Positions 60,006 through 64,000 of a stretch of DNA of 64,000 nt are shown here, one piece after another (position 1 is the stretch's first letter; each line of letters begins with the position of its first letter). A model generated the notes under the pieces. The model did not search any database. It worked only from the letters and a program-made list of their open reading frames with translations, and was not told the origin of the DNA. Source of the DNA: Bradysia coprophila (lineage: Eukaryota > Arthropoda > Insecta > Diptera > Sciaridae); NCBI RefSeq assembly GCF_014529535.1, contig NW_023503493.1, positions 16,648,001 to 16,712,000 of the forward strand, read 5' to 3'. Both the position numbers and the translations under genes were made by a program.

Positions 60006-60234
60006 GTAATGCCAAAGCACTGTTTTGCTTTTATAATTTTTACATTTTATTTACCAGTTTTACACAATACAAAGTTTAAAAAAATTCAATTCTGTCAAGA
60101 GTTTTACTTGCTTCCACATTCCAACGATTCTACATTGAATCGTGCTGTTGTGATTACCTTATAGGTGTTGGACGATACGAGTTTTAGAATGCTTCTTAGT
60201 CTGGACGAATTTTAAATTTTAAAATGCGCTGCTC
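60006..60234. other. 3' flank of the vWA-like gene
   Basis: No clear polyadenylation signal and no other feature. Confidence 0.4.
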
Positions 60235-60620
60235 AAGCAGGGCCTAAAATAAGGAAGGTGACACCCCTCTTACTAAATGTGTTATCGTAAAGCTCCTCAA
60301 AAGTGGATGCTTTTAAACTAATTTATTTCACCGGAAACGTACACACATTTAAACTAAAGCGTTTCCGGTAAAACGTAATTTTTAAGATTACCGAAGACAT
60401 TTTATTTCTACTGGGTCATCACTTTTGAGCCTCATATCCCACCAAACAACAATATTGTTGTTTGTTTACATGATTGGCCATAATAAATTTCTCATCATTT
60501 TGGTGGCTTTGACGAATATTTTAAGTCAATCGCTAAGCGAACTCTTAAAAAAACTTAGATTCTTAGCAAAGCTTAGCTTTACCAATTATCACTGTAAGTG
60601 CGCTTCAAAATTCAAAATAA
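60235..60620. repeat. Right member of the inverted pair around the vWA gene
   Basis: It starts with agcagggcctaaaataagga then aggtgacacccct, an end reminiscent of the hAT MITEs. From 60375 to 60550 it is the reverse complement of 56330-56530. The segment 60280-60370 (cggaaacgtacacacattta against taaactaaagcgtttccgg) is a further small inverted repeat absent from the left member. Confidence 0.75.
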
Positions 60621-62622
60621 GACGCATCACTACCTATCGCTTTTGTATGGTGGCAGTTTTCAATCAGATTTCGATGCGACAAAATTTTTGAAATTTAAGA
60701 CGTACTTACGGCGTGAATTCTAACCCCACCCTCAAGTTTAAAAACTTGCTGGATTAGATTTTGATCTCGTTAACTGCAAAAGCTGTTGTTTGTTATCCCG
60801 TTCGAATTTCGAAAAAATAATAAATTGGTGAAAGTATAAAAGTATAAATTTGAAAGAAGTAAGTGTAAATAAGGCTAAAACCTTGAATTGTTTGTAATAA
60901 GGACGCATGTCTGAGACAATGTTAAGGGTGATTTACATGTTAAATCAAATAGTTCTACTCGAGACTCTAGAGCCGAGAGGTGGCGTGGAACCACAAAAAT
61001 ATATGTTAAACCAGTTACGTTGGAACGATCATGAGCTAAGACACGACACCACCTTTTTATTAGAGTTCTTTGTGTTAAATAATAACAATTGTTATTTTTA
61101 TCTTTGCCGCGCAGCGAATTTTTTTTTCTTAATTTTGATTTCCGTCGATGAAATTTGCGAAAAATACACTCACGGATATTTGAAAACCGACACATTTTCT
61201 GTTTCGTGGTTTACTGGTTTTTTGTGAATTTTTATATGGAGAAATCAGAAACTCAAGTAAAAACAGAAACAGAAAATGTGTCGGTTTTCGAAATTCCTTG
61301 TGTGTAAGGAAAATAAGGATTTTTGAATAAAATAGGGAGGTTTTTATAAAAATAAGGAAAAACAAGGAAATAAGGAGGTGTCAGAGGCCTGTAGAAATGT
61401 AGTCGTCATATTTTTGTCATATAAGGGAATTAATGGCTTCGGGTCGGGCTGTAACACCCCACTTATCAAATACACAACTTGGAACCTCGGAAGTAATATA
61501 CTATTAAAAATGTTTTAACTAAATTTACAGAAATTAAGTGAAATTTACAGAAATTAATTTATGATTTGCCGATGAAAAAGTCTTAAGATTGAATTAATGT
61601 AAGTTTTAGCAAAAGTGCGAAGGCAGTTTTCGCAAACAAATGTACTGGTACAAGACGTATATCAAACCCACATGAAACATTTCTATTAACTCGAATATGG
61701 AGAAGTACCTGAAAATGCGTGAAGATGATTCAATTCAAGTAGTGTTTTCTCCGGATATAGATAACCGTTTTCAATGATCTATAGCTCGTTGAACTCGTAT
61801 TGAAGAGTACCTTAGTTTGAACATTTTTTTTTTTGATTCGGTTTAGTATGGAAAAGTTACAATGTCCGCCTATATATAGGTTCCTTAGTTCTCCCGTTGG
61901 TTGTTCTTTTTTCTTTTTTAGGGAAGTCGAACTAGCGTCACAAACCTCCGCTATCGCTTCGGTTTATGATCCGCAAACAGTTCGTTGAAACATTCTTCCA
62001 ATTAGAACTGCGGGACTGGAAATTAGAAATATTTAATTGCCTCAACCGTTAAGCAACTGATTTTTTGCTGTTCACATGTACTAGACTTCTCTGATTGTTT
62101 TTTTTACTTATTCAAAGTTTTTCAAGGTACCTAATGTTACCAATTTACTACTTTATGAGTCAAGGGCTCTATACATACCTGGTACCCTTGGTGCCTTTGA
62201 TGTTTTGAGGTCTAAAAACAGAGCCTTTGAATAAGTAGAAAAAAAAATGTCATTGCTATTCCTGAGCAAATCACCCAGAATTGGCAAGAAGTATGTTCTA
62301 TTAATCGTTTGCTCTCAGATCAGTTTTATTCCGAATGTTTTAATCTTACCATTTAGTTAGATTCTTGGTCAAAAGTAGTTTTCCGGTTAATTTTTTATGT
62401 CTGAGTGATTCCTACCGGTCACTGCATGACATATCATTTCAGCAAAAGAAAAACGATGAATAATTTAACTCTAAATTTGAAAAATATTTATTAATTTTAC
62501 ATCTTCATAATACATTGTTTCATTGATCAAACATAAAATGTGAACTGTTGGTGACGACGCCTCACCTCAATAAAACTGGAAATAAATTTACGGGACTTTC
62601 GAATCAAGGCTCACTGAGCGTC
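60621..62622. other. Non-coding, with a hairpin at 61182-61295 and a repeat fragment at 61444-61504
   Basis: 61182-61295 pairs gaaaaccgacacattttctg then tttc with gaaacagaaaatgtgtcggt then tttc. Near 61300-61390 there are aaggaaaataagg and ggaggtgtcagaggcctg blocks, which look like a transposon end. 61444-61504 duplicates the right arm of the hairpin at 42362-42462. No gene was found. Confidence 0.5.
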
Positions 62623-64000
62623 TTATTTAGCCTTGCGCGCCATTGATGGGGTTGATCCGGATGGAGTGGGTGGACGGGAAGTCTTGCAGATGAAAATTAT
62701 AAAAGAAAATTTTAAATTTACTTCCCACAACATTGTAAATCAATTGCACGCCAACCTGTTTACGCACACGTGGAGTCATTGCTGGAGGTAATTGAGCTTG
62801 ACCGTTGGTTACGACAGTTGTCACGGACACTGGTCGCTCAACAGAGTCTAATACTCGTTCAAGGCTGTTGCCTCTTGAACTCGATCCAGCTCTCTTAAAC
62901 ATTCCCGATAGGCGGCCCTTCAAATTTGTTTTGCTTGATTTAAAATCACTAGAAATGCTAACATCGGAATCAGATCCTTGAACCTGTAACGGTTTTGAGT
63001 TACGAGACAGTTTTGATTGCAGCAGTTAAATTCAATTTACCGATCCTTCACTTTCAGCCGTTCTACCCTTAGTGAGACTACGTAATTTTCCCATGATTCC
63101 ACGCTTTTTCTTTCTAGGTCCTCTCGGCATATCACTTTGTGTTGAGCCAGCGGACAGTCTAGAGTCCATACTCGAATCACGTACCATGCCACCCAATTCG
63201 GAGTCAATAGACTGCATGGACGACATACTACCGTCGTCTTGCTTCCAAATCGATTGGTCATTCTGTTGCATGGACTGGTCCAGTGATAAACTCTTCCTGT
63301 ATAGACTTCCGTTGTGCGTTGACGATCGTGACAAACGTATTGAATGTCTTGACATTTCCGGCGTTTCGTTCTCAGTGGAAGCGGCTCTACGCATTCCACC
63401 ACGTCTGATTTTTTCTCTTTCTTTTTCGTCCTCACAGAGCCGCTGATATTTACGTAGCTCTTCAGATGCCTCAGCAAGGCGGGCAAGAACACTTGATATT
63501 TGAATAGCTGGTGGACCTGGTGAAGGACTTCGGCTCTTACTTCGAATGGGTTTGTTCGGATTTAGTTGGGATGATGAATTGTTGTTTGTCTGTAAAAAAT
63601 TTGTAGGGAAATTAGAGACAAAAATGAACAAAGGGATGCATTTTCCTGAACTACCGTTGCTGTTGCTGCTGCGAAGTTTCCTCCGGGAAGGAGATCTGGC
63701 GCGAATTTGACGAGTTCATCAACAGTCTGCAACAATGCGCCGACCTTCTTCTCTCCATCCTGTTCCAATCTGTTCAATAAACATTTGTGCAATTAAAATG
63801 ACAAATTCTTCGCTTCTATGATTCCACTTGTTTTACCGTCGTCTGGATGTTACATCGCGTTCTTTTTCATATCTTTCCCGTTCTCGTCTCAATTTCTCAT
63901 TGGCCGTTCTCAGTTTGGCATGCGCATCACGCAATTCCAAGAGGTCGCATTGTAATTCTGAGACTTTTCGTCGTCCCTCGTCCAATTCTTCATCATTCGC
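62623..64000 (-). CDS. Coiled-coil/serine-rich protein, C-terminal part (5' end outside window)
   Basis: Five minus-strand exons: 63837-64000 (continues beyond the window), 63655-63769, 63041-63589, 62756-62983 and 62623-62682. The first visible exon is a coiled coil (ELQCDLLELRDAHAKLRTAN then EKLRRERERYEKERD). The next is EKKVGALLQTVDELVKFAPD. Then come basic/serine-rich stretches with IRSKSRSPSPGPPAIQ, a short helix VLARLAEASEELRKYQRLCE, KKKRGIMGKLRSLTKGRTAE, DVSISSDFKSSKTNLKGRLS and GMFKRAGSSSRGNSLERV. The layout suits a cytoskeleton-associated scaffold, but I cannot name the family. The last exon can be read in two frames depending on the donor used: after RVRKQ, to TSRPPTPSGSTPSMARKAK; or after a donor near 62721, to NFPSTHSIRINPINGAQG. 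Confidence 0.75.

Noticed and set aside
60425-60691. Plus-strand frame of 88 codons
   Set aside because: It lies in the inverted repeat copy and has no counterpart frame in the left copy.

Overview
The window is nuclear DNA of an insect, most probably a lower dipteran. The protein-coding genes have GT-AG introns, mostly 45-120 bp long. Insect-type families are present (takeout/JHBP, insect GILT, a short ribophorin I, an insect WSD-type acyltransferase). The DNA between genes is AT-rich and dense with foldback transposons. The order Diptera is an inference; nothing in the window fixes the species. No bacterial operon, CRISPR array or tRNA gene was seen.

Layout. 0-5.5 kb: the 3' part of a CRAL-TRIO lipid-transfer gene (+), foldback elements, and a takeout/JHBP gene (-) without its signal-peptide exon. 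5.5-17.2 kb: no gene recognised. This stretch holds a MITE and a 4.2 kb near-symmetrical foldback (8364-12605) made almost entirely of short repeats carrying GAGAC/GTCTC, with a 5S-rRNA-like internal-promoter fragment in its right arm. 18-23.4 kb: EIF1AD (-), a dead LINE tail, RPA3 (+), an orphan retroelement endonuclease ORF, and GILT (-). 24-26 kb: a 2.1 kb element with a 144/145-bp tandem array, a GTCC microsatellite and a small hAT MITE inserted in its own end. 26.8-34.8 kb: UNC119 (+), ABHD11 (-, with a 29-nt microexon beside a MITE) and the oligosaccharyltransferase subunit ribophorin I (+). 35-39 kb: an interrupted coding relic, a foldback and an RNase H-type LINE relic. 39-40.8 kb: a 12-finger C2H2 gene (+). 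41-45.5 kb: non-coding, with a 1 kb hAT-like element. 45.5-52.2 kb: an eight-exon WSD/DGAT-like acyltransferase gene (+) whose large introns carry repeats. 52.9-53.8 kb: RBMX2 (-). 54-58 kb: five stacked inverted-repeat elements. 58.1-60 kb: an unfamiliar two-exon gene with two von Willebrand A-like folds (+), flanked by inverted repeats. 62.6-64 kb: the 3' end of a coiled-coil/serine-rich gene (-) that runs off the window.

The genes are unrelated housekeeping and lipid/secretory functions: translation (EIF1AD), replication (RPA3), splicing (RBMX2), N-glycosylation (ribophorin I), lysosomal thiol reduction (GILT), lipidated-cargo transport (UNC119), mitochondrial hydrolase (ABHD11) and lipid binding or acylation (CRAL-TRIO, takeout, WSD). 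They do not form a pathway. The most unusual parts of the window are the GAGAC foldback with its 5S-like insert, the vWA-like gene inside inverted repeats, and the nested transposons. Exon boundaries were read by hand from splice sites and phase and have not been tested against transcripts.
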